DNA of 64,000 nt from Durusdinium trenchii (taxonomy: Eukaryota > Sar > Dinophyceae > Suessiales > Symbiodiniaceae): assembly GCA_963970005.1 (NCBI GenBank), contig CAXAMN010026683.1, forward strand, positions 323,331 to 387,330. Reading direction: 5' to 3'. A model generated the notes under the pieces. It saw only the letters and a list, made by a program, of their open reading frames with translations, was not told where the DNA came from and did no database searches. The number at the start of each line of letters is the position of its first letter. Within the stretch, counting starts at the first letter, position 1. Shown one piece after another: positions 1-11,974 of this stretch. The translations under genes and the position numbers were made by a program.

Positions 1-250
1 AGATTGGATCATCAGGCCACTGGTCTTTCTTGCGGGCCTGCTTGCGGAAGTCCCCTTCCGGTTAAGATATCTCCTCCAAGCCATTTTCACACCAGAGCCA
101 GACCCACATGTTCCATGAAGTTGGCCTTTCTCATCCCAAATCGCAGACCCATCGCCCCAACTAGTCCGACCTTCAGGCATCTTCGGTTCGACCGTAAGGG
201 GGAGCTTTGAGTTTGGCTCGAAACGACCTCAACAGCGGCGAAACACTGAG

Positions 251-371
251 GTGGCCTACGAAACGGAGCTAGGAGCCATTCACATCGCTGCCGGCTTGGG
301 CTCTGTCGAGGCCATGGAAGCCTTATGCTGCGGAGACGTGGACGTGCGCCGCGCCTTGTCGCGGCAGGGAG
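251..371 (+). pseudogene. Ankyrin-like exon fragment
   Basis: The segment begins directly after a CTGAG acceptor-like site and reads VAYETELGAIHIAAGLGSVE, followed by AMEALCCGDVDV. The run AIHIAAGLGSVEAMEAL fits an ankyrin repeat: a TPLH-like turn, the A-A-x-x-G helix, then a second helix. Only about one repeat is present. After roughly position 345 the frame turns into low-quality Arg/Gly-rich sequence, so the 3' limit is uncertain. Ankyrin repeats bind proteins and do not predict a specific role. Other ankyrin fragments at 1550-2035 and 4266-4690 suggest a decayed or multi-exon ankyrin gene here. A chance match cannot be excluded for one repeat. Confidence 0.35.
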
Positions 372-1549
372 GTCGGTCGGGTCGCGGTTCGGGTCGGAGG
401 GAATGGTCGGGTCGGGGTGAGACACTGAGAAGGGGGAAGGGGTGGCAACTGTGGGTTGGGTTGAAAGGCGTCCGTGTTTACCTTATTATTTGGACATCCT
501 GAGTCAATCGATTGGTCATGTGGCCGGAGGATGTGTCAAGAATGCTTGCAGGTCATGCAGATCAGCAGCCCCAAGGCTGGTAGGCCAGCTACACGTTACC
601 AAGTAGTTGTAGCACTGAGCAAGAGTGGCTGGTGATTCCTTCTGTTTGCTGGTGGGCCCGGACTGGTAGTGCTAGTGTGCAGCCCAACCACAACCCACCC
701 TTCGGACGCCACGCTGATTCTTCGGCGGCTGAGGACTCGTCTCCAGCCCCGCCACGGTGGGGGTCTTGGCCCGGTTTCCGCGGGTTACACACCACGATTG
801 GACGTTGGAAGTTACACACGAAGAAGACCCAAACACGTCGGATGTGAAGCATTTTTTGCGCATCCAAACCGGAGGCTTGACCATGGACCAAAGACATGAA
901 CAAAACACTCTGAGACGGTTGGCCAGCACACTGAGATTGGGCCAGTGCCGCAGGTGAGAATTTCACGACCTATAGGAGGACCTGGTCAGGTGCTTGAAAC
1001 ACGTCTCTTGTGGTGCAAATCCAGTGTTTCATGTCCGGAAGCTACAAATTCCTGAAAAAGAGTTGAACAGACAAGACATCAGACCACTATTTTTGGACAA
1101 ACCAAGTCAAGAGAATAGAACTTCATCGCCTTTTGACGGTTGAGAAACCAGGCCGCCAGATCTCTGACGCTTCATGTCCGCTCTCTCTCTCTCTCTCGAC
1201 CGGGATTTCTCCCGGCAACCGAAGCAGAGCCGACGACGGGTGTGGCAAAGCGAGCGCCCAAAAGACCGGTGTGGCCAAGAAGGGCCAGGCCTCTGCAGAT
1301 GTCGCAACGGCTTTCCACCGAAGCCTCGTTGGGCAGCCTCGTTGGTTGGGCAGCCTCGTTGGTTGGGCAGCTTCAGGATCCTCGGGCAGCACGGCGGGCA
1401 TGTGGGGTCTCAGGACCCCGGGCGAGTGGAAGAGTTGCAGAAGCCAATCATCGGGGTCCTTAGAAGTCTCGATCATCCAGGCCTTCTTCGGGACGCAATA
1501 GTTTCTACTCTGCTTTTCCAGAGCAGAGAGCGCCGGATTTGGAGAGAGT
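372..1549. other. Non-coding stretch with short repeats
   Basis: No convincing exon is visible. It contains a short CT microsatellite near 1178-1197 and a 17-bp tandem repeat at 1325-1372. Open frames of 60-145 codons overlap on both strands without recognisable motifs. Confidence 0.5.
1325..1372. repeat. 17-bp tandem repeat, three copies
   Basis: The unit GCCTCGTTGGTTGGGCA occurs about three times in a row; the first copy lacks four bases. Confidence 0.7.
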
Positions 1550-2035
1550 CACAGCGTTGCACAAGTCTGCGGCCTTGTGCTTTCAAGTGCGTTTCTTCAA
1601 GCCGGGACTGACAAAGACAGGGCCAGCATCCCAAGTTGTGAAACGGCTTTCATGTGGTCAATGTGCGGCTGCTACTCATAGCTGGGGCTGACAAGGATCA
1701 AGCCGCCAGAAATGGGGCAGTGGCTTTACATGTTACAGCTGGGCAAGGCCATGTAGAAGTTGTGTCGCTGTTGCTCCAAGCGCGGGCAGACAAAGACAAG
1801 GCCCACACCACAGGAAAACAGCTTTGCATTTCTTAGCTGAACAAGGTCATGAGAAAGTTGTTGAACTGTTGCTTGAAGTTCGGAGACAAAGCCTTGGCCG
1901 CAACGTGGGAAAACAGCTTTGCATTTGGTAGCTGAACAAGATCATAAGAAAGTTGTTGGGCTGTTGCTTCGAGCTGGGGTAGAGAATGACAAGGCCTCAG
2001 GAAGGCTTGAGAATGCCAAGAGCCTGGCTCTGAGG
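1550..2035 (+). pseudogene. Frameshifted ankyrin-repeat fragment, no introns
   Basis: At least four consecutive ankyrin units can be followed by switching frame. One near 1590 contains QAGTDKDRAS. The frame from 1654 gives LLLIAGADKDQA, then ALHVTAGQGHVEVVSLLLQA and ADKDKA. Further units near 1836 (LAEQGHEKVVELLLE) and 1930 (LVAEQDHKKVVGLLLRAG) lie in other frames. The spacing is close to the usual 33 residues. The frame breaks and an internal stop after 1834 show that it is not an intact gene. The absence of introns between repeats could mean a processed copy or one large exon of a decayed gene. Confidence 0.75.
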
Positions 2036-2189
2036 GTTTTTGTAAGAGTATGATGCGGTCGATGAAACGGCGGCGGCTGATTGGACAGGACACCTGGCCA
2101 TTTTAGGGCGAAGCTATAGGTCCACCACCACCCATGTGGGGCGCTTCCGCGCTGCACGTTGGGGGCATGGTGCCGCCATGTCTCCTGCC

Positions 2190-2232
2190 CTGTGTGTGTG
2201 TGTGTTTGTCACTCACTCTCTCTCTCTCTCTC
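2190..2232. repeat. TG/CT microsatellite
   Basis: A (TG)n run is followed by a (CT)n run. Confidence 0.85.
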
Positions 2233-3304
2233 GGAACTCTCAACAGTTTTTGGGAAGGTCCACATGGGAGGTCAGAAAGGCGCATTTTCTATATATGATA
2301 CATGTTTACTTTTGCCGACTACTTAGTGGGGGACTTCTTTTAGATGCTTTTTTTGCCAGGTGAATCTTCGAGGAAGCCCCGAGCGCTTTGACTTTTACAG
2401 CACCTTGGCCCGCCTTGACTTTGCCTTTTCTGGCGTGTCGCCGCATTCCAAACGTTCCGAAGCCGAGCAGAAGCGTTTGATGGTGGCTGCGACCAAGTAC
2501 TGGATGTTGTTTTTGCTTGTTCGGATCACCTTGTTTATCATAATGATCCGATGATGAGTTGGAGCAGTTTTTGAAGCTTTTTGGATCAGCTTTGTTCTTC
2601 TTTGCTGTCCATCTTAGCCGGATCCTTCCTTCCGCCACTCATGGTGCCTATTCAGGTCCCATTCATGATGCCGCCTATTTGGGTCAAAAGGATGCGGTCA
2701 CGGCTCCCAGAAACCAGAGACTGTCGGTGCAGACTGTCGTACGGCTCCCACGTGGCTCGTGGCTTCGAACGATAAGATGTGTCCCATCATAGTGACATTC
2801 GGGAAAGGCAAGCTTCACTGAAATTGGGAAAGGTCTTTACATGTCTTTACCATTCTTTGCCCATCATCCACATGTTGGCATCTGTTACTGCAAAATGACA
2901 TATACATGGCTATACCTAACTTGTACAAATCAAATACAATTGAAGAGAGCTCCGGACTGAGTAGCTCCTTGTAGAAGTGCCACAGACCCGACGCATCTCC
3001 ACATGTAAAGCGCCGGGTCTCCACCTGTCAAGCCACACCACATCGTGCATTCTCACGTGAGGACACGAGAGTCGAGAGGCTATTCAAAAACTCAAAAAAA
3101 CTATACTCTGAGTATCGAGTGATCCGCACCGTGGCATTTCAATCATTTGTTTTCATGGCGTGAGGAGCATGGCATGCCATGGTCGTGGGTTTTGTGGTTG
3201 TCGATTTTTCTTACGGGTTCTCGGGTTTGGGATTGTTATTTTAGTGGTGTCGTCAGGGTCTCCAAGAGTGCTACCCTGTGACCACCTGCCACGCTAAAAA
3301 TGCC

Positions 3305-3960
3305 ACACACACATGTACTTATATTGTTGTGGTTGTGTGTTTGTGGTTGTGTTTGTGTGGTTGTTGTGATTGTGTTTGCGCCTGTGTGTTGTGATCGTGT
3401 TTGTGGTTGCGTTTGCGATGGTGGGTGTGTGTTTGTGATTGTGTGTTTGTGTGTTTGTGGCTGTGCGTTTGTGATTGTGTGTATGGTCGTGGTTTTGTGA
3501 TTGTGTGTTTGTGGTTGTGTGGTTGTGTGTCTGTGGTTGTGATTGTGTGTTTTTGGTTGTGCTTGTGGTTGTGTGTGTGGTTGTGTGTGTGGTTGTGCGC
3601 TTGTGATTGTGTGTTTGTGGTTGTGTGTTTGTGGTTGTGTGTGTGGTTGTGTGTGTGGTTGTGCACTTGTGATTGTGTGTTTGTGGTTGTGTGTTTGTGG
3701 CTGTGTGGTTGTATTTGTGTGTTTGTGGTTGTGTTTGTGAGTTTGTGTTTCTGGTTGTGTGTTTGTGGTTGTATGTGTGTGGCTGTGTGGTTGTATTTGT
3801 GTGTTTGTGGTTGTGTTTGTGAGTTTGTGTTTCTGGTTGTGTGTTTGTGGTTGTATGTGTGTCATTGTGTGTTTGTGATTGTATTTGTGGTTTTGTTTCT
3901 CATTGTGTTTGTGGTTTGTTTGTTTGTGGCTTGCCTGTTTGTGGTTGTGGTTGTATCATG
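3305..3960. repeat. TG-rich satellite (TGTGTTTGTGGT family)
   Basis: About 650 bp of imperfect repeats built from TTGTGGTTGTGTG and TGTGTTTGTGATTG. All frames stay open only because the unit lacks stops. The minus strand would read Thr/His/Asn/Gln repeats and the plus strand Cys/Val/Leu repeats. I treat both as artefacts of the satellite and not as genes. Confidence 0.9.
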
Positions 3961-4001
3961 GTTGCGTTTTGTGTGTTGTGTTTGTAGCTATGTTGTGTGT
4001 C

Positions 4002-4093
4002 GAGGTCGGAAACTTCCCACTGCGATCTGGCACTTGCTATTGAAGTTTATTGAAGTCCGAGACTGCCCGCTGCGATCTGGCGCTTGCTGTTGA
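4002..4093. repeat. Tandem duplication of about 42 bp
   Basis: Two copies (4002-4043 and 4052-4093) share the core CTGCGATCTGGC and are about 83% identical by eye. They sit at the end of the TG satellite. Confidence 0.7.
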
Positions 4094-4265
4094 GATCAGG
4101 GAGGAGGAGAAAGGAGGAGAAGGAGAAGAAGGCTATCTGAATCTGTAAAAACATCTCACAACCCTCCCCTAACAGGTGGGGAAAAAAATCCGATGAATCT
4201 GATGGTTGCTCAAGAGTATCCAAGTTTCATGTTATATTTTAAAAGTGGCCCATTCCTTCGTTCAG

Positions 4266-4313
4266 GTGCTTTGGCTCTTGCGCCACAAAGCGCAGGCCGA
4301 CGCGCAGAACAAG
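4266..4313 (+). CDS. Ankyrin-repeat exon (partial repeat)
   Basis: The exon follows TTCAG and reads VLWLLRHKAQADAQNK in phase 0. This matches the second helix and loop of an ankyrin repeat (VvklLlehGAdvnakd). The expected continuation, DGxTPLH, is found at 4616 directly after CCAG. That places the donor after AAG at 4313, with an intron beginning GA. GA donors are among the non-canonical splice sites reported for dinoflagellates. No frame in the intervening 300 bp continues the repeat. The gene itself cannot be named from one repeat. Confidence 0.45.
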
Positions 4314-4615
4314 GACCGAAGGGGTCCGAAGGGATCACGACAGAGTTCGGGCCCACCTGAAGGTGATGATTGTGGAGGCCCGCCATGGGCTTTGTTTCGC
4401 TCACGAAACCCTCGCTACAAATATACGAATGGTAAATACCTGGACCATCCAGTGGGCGCCCAATGGAGACTTGTAAGTAGTGTAGTGTAGTCCATTAGAC
4501 ACCCATTGGATGGTCCTGGTATAGTTCCTGGTATGTATGGTATGCCAGTTTTATGGAGTGTTTGGGACATGAACCAACCCCATCCGTCGATCACCTCCAA
4601 AAACTGATGCGCCAG

Positions 4616-4690
4616 GATGGGTGTACACCCCTGCACTTTATCGCGCTGGTTGGAGGCGGGCGCCGAGGTCGAAGCCGGCGCCGGAACCGG
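4616..4690 (+). pseudogene. Ankyrin-repeat exon, frame-disrupted
   Basis: Directly after GCCAG the frame reads DGCTPLHFIAL, the start of an ankyrin repeat in phase with the exon ending at 4313. The end of a repeat, LEAGAEVEAG, then appears in a different frame at about 4645-4675. The second helix appears lost or frameshifted. This unit is therefore probably not functional, although a short unrecognised intron could also explain the shift. Confidence 0.45.
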
Positions 4691-4699
4691 GCACGAACC

Positions 4700-6767
4700 A
4701 AGTCCTGGTCGATCACTAGGATGCCCACACTTTTGTTTGCAGCAAGTCCTGGAGATGGGTTTTGGATGTGTTAGGGGTCTTAAGCACCGAAACTATTGAT
4801 TATGATTTCCTCGTGCAGTCCTTTGATGGGTCCCAGGCCATGGATGTCCGTCCCATCGGCCATTGACCAACCGTTTTTGGTCGCTTCGCTGATCTGGTGC
4901 TTCCAAACCACGGTGCTTCTGGCCATGCGTCGGCCATGCGTCGGCCTATGTCAGCCTTAGGCCGTGGGAACTTGATGGACTCAGAGGTGCAAGAAGTGGT
5001 CCTGGAGTTGCTGGAGCCTTCGGTATGATCTCTTTGGAGCAGGTTGTTCCAACCTCGGGATCGAAGTGGACGGTTCATTTGGACTGAACCGGGTCAGTTG
5101 ATATTTCTCATGTTGTGCCATCTACTCTGAAACCAATCACTGCATAATTGAATTTATATAAGTGGTCTTCCAACAAGGAGAAAGGAGTACAGGTGGCCGA
5201 AAGCCCCGCACACCAGCGGCTCAGTGTCAATTCAAAGTCTTGAGGCTATGGGTCAAAACCGGGAAATGTTTGGGAAACCATCCAAATGAACAGAATGGAC
5301 TATGTACTGTGAGGTCCACCAACCAGTCTTTTCAATGAAGACTCGTGGAGATGATCCTCCCCACGAACCGGGTCTGTGACGAGTCGAACCGAGTTTGGCC
5401 TTGCGCCGAAAAGGATCCGTGTTATTTGGGGTGGGCGATGGGAGCCTCCGTGGCTCCCGGTCGTTGAGTTTCTCCCGGATGGCACCGGACTTCGGAGACG
5501 GTGCCCCGGTCGTTTTCGTGAACGTCCTTCGAACCGGAGCAGCCCGAGAGCAGCCTTCCGCTCAGGACTGTAAGGCGAACTTGGACGTGCCTTGGCGATG
5601 TTAGACGTGTTCGCCATGACTGAAGGTCATGACCTGAAAGGACCTGTTCGACAAGACACGGCCAAAGGGTAGGTGCTACCTTCTCTCATCCATTTAGTCC
5701 ACCTTCTCTCCGAAATGGTGGCCAAAGATGGAGACTTGTGGAAGTGGCAGGTGCAGACCCGGGTGGACTTGGAGACTTTGTTCCCTCCCTTGTTGGAGAC
5801 CTGTTGGGTAGCACACCTTCCCTCACTTTGTTGAAGACTCACCTGTTTTGTCGACACCGAAGGATTAGGTGACTTGGTCGGCACCGAGTCTGTCGCCGCT
5901 CAGCGGAAAGCTGCTGGAACCGAGGCGAGGTCCTTCTCTGCTCGTCCGCCGTATCCCTGTGCTGCTCGGGCGAAGAACGTATGCGTGGGAATTTGAGAAA
6001 TTCGGGAATCTGGATGGATATGGCACTTTCATATTCGGTGTGATTTGACTTCTCAATTGGTAAACAGGTTTCGACACATTTGGGTTCCATATCATTTTGT
6101 CAATTCCATTTGAACCCATTTGAGTTGTTGAAGTTTTGGTAGGGCAGAAACATCCCAGGTTCTTACAGATCTTTGTCGTTTTGATGGAAACGGCTTGATG
6201 TTTGGGAGGTCCAGTAGTTGGTGGTGATTGACATGTTGGAGGTCTCAAGTCAAGATGGAAGAGCCCTACGCTATGAGGATCTTTTAGGTATTCAATGGCA
6301 TTCATCTACTTTTTCCCTGCTATGTGAGATGATCAGTTAGCATGTTTCGATCCTTGCAGATGTTTTGGCCAACACGCATGATCGAAGTACCTGCACGCCC
6401 CAAGATTTTTGACCTAGAATTCTGCCTCCGAGGAAGAATCGTTATCAATTGTCCTCACTGGCCAACCTCTTGAGCACTCCCCAATCTGCCCAGCTTGTGC
6501 AGTTTTCAGTGGATGGTCATGTGTCATCAGGCTTTTGGATTGCCATAAGAGCCACCTGCCTTGAAATGTTAAATTATGTATTGATGTTTTTGGTGATACG
6601 GAACTCCACGAAGGGAACCTAAGACCTATACACATTTGCAACCACGCATTGCGTGGTACCTGGTATCACAGGACCGGTAAATCAACCTCAGAGCCATGCT
6701 ACTGAAAACATATAATTGTTTAAAGCCATGTGTGTGTGGGGGGATGTGAACCTCCCATGCTTTGTAG
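4700..6767. other. Intergenic or intronic sequence, nothing recognised
   Basis: Frames of 60-146 codons occur on both strands without motifs or consistent splice boundaries. A GC-rich patch at 5370-5580 stays open in two plus frames and one minus frame, which gives no basis to choose a coding strand. Confidence 0.4.
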
Positions 6768-6938
6768 GATGATGACAGCAAGGATGCTACAGACTGCTGT
6801 GGAAAATTCCATCCGCAATCAGGACCCCTTCCTTCAGCAGAAGATCCCTCTGGAGATCGCCGCAGAGACGCAGCAGCTTCGATCGCAGCCAGACATCCCG
6901 TCGGACGCCACCAAAGTCGGACTCGGCGTCCGACTGAG
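6768..6938 (+). CDS. Candidate internal exon, unknown protein
   Basis: The island begins after TTTGTAG and ends before a GT at 6939. The best frame includes LQTAVENSIRNQDPFLQQK, then IPLEIAAETQQLR. It is polar, rich in Gln and Ala and probably helical; the other two frames contain stops or biased composition. I do not recognise a family. Exon status rests on boundaries and composition only. Confidence 0.35.
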
Positions 6939-7921
6939 GTGTGGCCCATCAAAGTGAGTGTTTGATTTCGGGCCCGGTGAGGTGGATTTATGGAAGATGA
7001 TGGAATACCAAGGGTCCTTGTGTTAGGTTTAATCAGGTATATATAGTCTATTTTGAGTGGATTCTGAGTGTTTGCAAAGGACAGGTTGCTTGTTCGGCTG
7101 AGTCACTGTTTTCGCGGAGTTATGAGGGCTACAGTCACTTCCAGACGTGCAACGCAATCCTAGAGAAATCAACCACCACATTGTGTCCCAATAATATTAT
7201 TCTACTGTATCAGATGCTCAAGAGTTGCTTTGTGCTTTTCTCAGAACCACCTCATCAGGTCAGTTTGTCATTTTGCCACTTTCTGATACTTTCCAGGTAT
7301 CCAAAGCATTTGATGTATTTGATGGCAGCGTCCTACCAGTGTCTCGGCGAGCGACATCGGGGCGATGTGGCCAGATCCCGTTTCAAACAGCCAATGGTCT
7401 AGCCAGTGTTACTAACTCAGGCTATCTCTTGATCCCTAAATCAACCTAAATCCATCGTGCCAAAAAATAACAGAATCGTTCTTTTGTCTTTAAACCCAGG
7501 TCCGGAGAAAGTGATTGGAGATTTCTCACTAGTTTCAATGGAGCGCGCTGCGTCGCTGCAGATCGATCGCAAGGTCGATTGATTTGGACACACCCAGAGC
7601 CTTCGCAGATATCCGCCTTTTGTCCAACTGTGGCTTGGGCGATGGTTTCGCAGAAAAAACAGCCTTGGACGCACCAAACAAGATACCTGGATGGCTTGGT
7701 GAGATAGGTCTTTGGATCGGAAGGATGGATTGATTTGCCCCTCAAGCTTTTGGACCTGAAATAAGAGGCTCTTTTTGGATTGAAGGAAGAAGTCGTAGCA
7801 GTGAAAAGAAAACGGTCAGACAAATCCAGAACGTCTCCAGCTCTACAAAAGAGTGGTCCAGGCATTGGATTGGTTTTTCAATCGAATGCCTGGGCCTTAG
7901 GGCAGCGTATTTGGTGTGCAG

Positions 7922-8031
7922 AAGTCAGGCAATATGAAAGTTGCGGAGGATTTTGCGCACGACCTGGTGGACCGGGCGAGGAACAACCAACAGCTGCAGG
8001 ACATGATCATTAAGGACCCGACGGTCCCGAC
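7922..8031 (+). CDS. Candidate internal exon, unknown protein
   Basis: The exon begins after GTGCAG and ends at a textbook GTGAGT donor at 8032. The frame includes MKVAEDFAHDLVDRARNNQQ followed by LQDMIIKDPTVP. It is charged and helical, with GC-rich third codon positions unlike the flanks. It could lie in the same transcript as the islands at 8474 and 9605, but phase continuity was not established. No family recognised. Confidence 0.45.
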
Positions 8032-8473
8032 GTGAGTTCTTTGCTATCTCTTGAGGGCTTGCAACAAATCACACTAGTCATAAATAATAGTTATATATAA
8101 TGACCTTTGCCTCTTCCTCAAAACAGTTTGTGCGCATTGCCCCTTCCCAGAGGTTCGGAAAAGCATGTTCTGCATGTTCTAGTAGCATGCTACCGCTATG
8201 TTGCTGCAGATGGTTGTGTGAGTTTCATTTATATTTGACATCCCATTAGCTGACTGGCGGTAGGAAGTCTTCAATCGGTAGAGACACATGTAATGTAGAG
8301 ACCACGCTTCATCTTCCAAAGGACTAGACGCCATGCTGAAAAAGAATGAAAAATCCACTCCTAGAATTGCAATTCCCTCATTGCCATTCCATGTATATAT
8401 CTTCAAATATGTGTTAGTGTGTTTGATTGTTTGTTTGTGCGCTTGATAAGCATGGCTCCATCTTATGGCTTAG

Positions 8474-8550
8474 TGATGTGGACTTGCACACCCCAGAAGC
8501 CGTGGAGCCTCAGGAGGCGCAGATGAGTGGCGCCGTGGACCGCATTGCAG
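8474..8550 (+). CDS. Candidate internal exon, unknown protein
   Basis: Bounded by GGCTTAG and a GTAGGA donor at 8551. The frame reads DVDLHTPEAVEPQEAQMSGA then VDRIA. It is acidic, with no recognised motif. The start could be slightly different because other AG dinucleotides lie upstream. Confidence 0.35.
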
Positions 8551-9604
8551 GTAGGAACGCCTCGGAGGAATCGCATGAGCGAACGAAAGATGGATTGCAA
8601 CGTCGAACGTATCGTTCCTGATTGACTCAGTTAAACTTATGATGTCACATTTGCTACATCCATCTCATCCCCACATTTGCCTATGCCTATAATAACATCT
8701 CCATGTCGTCACTACTAACATCTCCAAATTCCCAGCGCCGCCGCCGCTCTCGCCAGCCTTGCTGTACATGGTCCCCAGCGCTGGAGCTGCCCTGCTGGAC
8801 CGAAGCCGAACCGGTGACCGGAGGGGCGGGGACCGGTGACCGGGGCGGTTTGGACGAAGCGGATCTGCAGTGTGGATGGGTGAAGCCATGGTGAAGCACC
8901 ATGAAGCATGGTTGGTATGTAATGTGGGATCATTTTGGGATAGATCCTGAAAGATGTTTCAGAATGCATGCAGCATATTATTTGGGGTGGTTTTGAACTT
9001 TAAACGATGCTAGGAACTGCATTCTGAAAATATATCAAAGAATGCCAAAAGGTTTGCTAGTCCTTCAGTCTTTAGATGGTTCAGGTGTTCCTTCCCATAC
9101 TACCACTACACTAGACCTAGATTCCAAAGATAAAGAAGGTGGTTCTTCAGCAGCTGCTTTGGCCTGCCGGTTTTTGCGCAGGACATGCTGACAGTGCCAC
9201 CCGCTGTCCAAGATGCTGCAAAGCATCCCTTGCCATCCCGTTCTTTGTCGAAAAGGACATCAAGTGCTTTTTGTTTCTCTCTTTTTCAGTGAATAGAACT
9301 GGGCGCCATTAAGAACCTTGACTGCTGGCCAAAAGTTGCATCTAAGAAGCAGAGGCTTGGTCAAGAATACTGGCAACTTCTTGGCTTTCCACTCAACGGC
9401 TTCAACATTTAGCTCCATAAGATTCAAGCACGGCGCACTAGATGTCTAATCAGCACTAGTATCAGCACTATGTACTGAGATACTGTGTTTACTTGTTTAT
9501 CCTTATTGCTTTGCTGTTGTAATTACTGTCATCAATGTTGATGCTTTCATTTCTTTTTACTCTCCAGTTTGTTTGTTCTATTTTGTTCTTCACTTCGTCA
9601 ACAG
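8551..9604. other. Probable intron or intergenic sequence
   Basis: A GC-rich patch at 8738-8880 follows CCCAG and may be another exon, but frames on both strands are open there and none is clearly better. The rest is AT-richer and shows nothing. Confidence 0.3.
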
Positions 9605-9755
9605 ATCATGTCGTTGTGACTCATCACCCTCGATCACCGGTCCGCTTGCCAGGTGCCCCGTTGCACACGGGCCCGGCGCGGTGCACCTACCGACCGGACG
9701 TGGTGCAACGGCGTCAGCTGATGTGGCCACAGTGGGAGTATGATGCGGACAACCA
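9605..9755 (+). CDS. Candidate internal exon, unknown protein
   Basis: Starts after CAACAG and ends at CCAG|GTGCGA. The frame includes RLPGAPLHTGPARCTYRPDV and QRRQLMWPQWEYDADNQ. The two other plus frames are closed by stops. The Trp/Tyr-rich end looks like a folded domain. No family recognised. Confidence 0.4.
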
Positions 9756-10642
9756 GGTGCGAAGAGAAGACTTTAAAAAGAAAAATGAATGGGAAGATCG
9801 ATGTGTGAAGAATGAAGCTGATAGTAGATGGGGAACATGGAGTTGTATTTGATGAGTGAATGTGAAGATTATGTTTCTTCGTTCATCGATTTTGTTGAAA
9901 AGATGTTTCTTTCATGAACCATGAACAGCAACATTCGTCCGTCTTGTTCCGTATTTCACCGTAGTTCTACGGTTCCAGCGTTGTTTCTTGCTTCGACTTC
10001 TTGTCGCAGCAAGAACACTCCCAACGGCCCCAGGTGTGTCAGCCTCCTGGCGAGTGAACGGCGTTGGGAAGCAACGGCCCACACGGTCGAAGTCCGGCGC
10101 GGGAACGGCGGGGCCGCCTTTGGTTTTTGCTTTAGCCCTATAAAGAGGTGAAAAAACGGAGGTCCCTGGAACAGGGTGGGAAACACATGTTTTGTCTTTA
10201 GAGAAGCAACCTATACCCACTTTGTGTTGTTTCGGTTCTTAACGGTTCGACGCTTTGGTTCAATGCCAAAGCTTTTTTGGCAAGACACCGGTTCTGTCGT
10301 CGCTTTTGGATGCACCCTTTTGAAGATGCAACGGCAACTAAGAACAAAGACAATAGCATGAAGCTGCAATTTGTCCTTATCCCAGATACTCCATGGGACT
10401 GGAATCAGATGTTCCCCACACGGGTGTCAGGACTGCCAATCCCATAGAGTCTTTGTGGTATTTATGTCATGTAAAAATTAGAAGCACCCAGATGAAGAGC
10501 TTTTACAAGAAGCGCGCGACTGGATCGACCTCGAGTTCATGCATCCATGTTTGGGGGGCATCTTATCATTAACTCCACATAGACTACCTATACTTGTGAA
10601 CAGAAAGATAGACGGCCTGCTCTGTGGATGACATCGGGTTGA

Positions 10643-10768
10643 ATGCGCCGTTCGCCGAGGGCCTGGCACTCCGCCTTCATCCCCTTGCGGGCCGGGGACC
10701 GGGGCGGAAGGTTCCCGGTCCAGCCCAAGAACCATGCCATGGAACACATGGTCGTGGTGGATGTTTGT
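10643..10768 (+). CDS. Weak coding candidate
   Basis: A GC-rich island reads AFIPLRAGDRGGRFPVQPKN and then HAMEHMVVVDV, with a TGA at 10769-10771 just before GGTAAAA. Other frames and the minus strand are also largely open, so strand and frame are uncertain. Confidence 0.22.
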
Positions 10769-11463
10769 TGAGGTAAAATTTGGGACGGATCCATCTACCT
10801 CAAGTTCTTGATTCTTGATGGAACTTATTCACAGCTTGCACTTGTTGGTGACAAGATCAAGATATCGAAGCACGGTAAATCATAGGGGTGTAAACAGTTG
10901 CTAGACGGAACAGGGAGGCAAGAGCAGGTCGTGGTCAGTTTTTACACGTCAAGACGTGAGGTCATGATGCAGAGTCCAGACCATCCATATGCACATGCAT
11001 CCACGGTCACACCACGCGCCTCAATTTCCGCTGGGTTTTCCACAAATCGCTGAAAAGATCCTGTGGCGACATACGCAACCTCATGTGACCATACACCTTC
11101 ACCCATGCGACATACACCATCAAGTTACACTCTGACTCACTAACACGAAAGCGGAAAATGATCTTGGAAGACTACATTCCTTTACAAACATGTTAGTGCG
11201 TTGGAGTGTATGTGTTTGGGTTGACTCCATGGAGTATGGGTCAAAACACATTCCCTTTGGTGTAAACAATTAAGTCAGTGGTGGTGTTTTGGTGTTTCCA
11301 AACCCCACCCCTGCCACAAATGCTGAACAGCTTTTGCTTTGAACAGTTTTTGGTGCTTTCTCAGAGTTTAGGGTTTTTAGGGTTTAGTCTCAAGACTTGA
11401 CTAGTCGTGGCAAGGAAAACAATGTTTCCAACATGTACTTGAGATGTTGAAGCGGTTCGCCAG

Positions 11464-11578
11464 GTTGCGGCCGTTCGCCAAGACAACGTCTATGATGTGG
11501 ACGTGAAGGTGGTGCTGCTGCCAAACCTGCTGGATGTGGATATCTTTATGGCCTTGTTACTCGGAGCAATGCCAAGAG
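11464..11578 (+). CDS. Candidate internal exon, unknown protein
   Basis: Begins after GCCAG in phase 0 and ends at AGAG|GTCTAT. It reads VAAVRQDNVYDVDVKVVLLP then NLLDVDIFMALLLGAMP, alternating hydrophobic and acidic residues as in an alpha/beta domain. The next island, at 11859, could follow it. I cannot name the family. Confidence 0.42.
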
Positions 11579-11858
11579 GTCTATGTGTCTATTTTGTGTC
11601 TCGCTGAGGAGCTGAGATTTCTCAAGGAACTGGAGACACATGAAAGATCACTTCATTGATCTCTTCTGAAGACATCCCAATTGGGCAATTCTCCAGAGCC
11701 TCATGGCATTCCTGCAGGTCACGTATGGTCATATAAACACGACGATAGAACCCGGAACCTCCAATAAATCTCCACTCGCCTCTCTCTCCGCCCCTCCTCG
11801 CAACGTGACATCTCCCTCATCTCCGCCCTACACATCCTCTCCGTCTCCGCCCATCCAG

Positions 11859-11974
11859 GACTCGGACCTGGGAGACGGACAACCACGTCTTTGCGAAGCT
11901 GCCCATCCAGGGCGCCATCTACTGCCTTTGGGACAAGAGCCCTGTCATGAATGCGCGACTGGAAAGGGGGGCCG
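11859..11974 (+). CDS. Candidate internal exon, unknown protein
   Basis: After CATCCAG the frame reads TWETDNHVFAKLPIQGAIYC then LWDKSPVMNARLERG. The mix of Trp, Tyr, Cys and charged residues is protein-like, while the other frames are Ser/Pro-rich or closed. The donor is uncertain; GT at 11975 is the nearest candidate. Confidence 0.42.

Noticed and set aside
3236-4093. Long Thr/His/Gln (minus) and Cys/Val/Leu (plus) open frames
   Set aside because: They are translations of the TG-rich satellite; the open frame follows from the repeat unit lacking stops.
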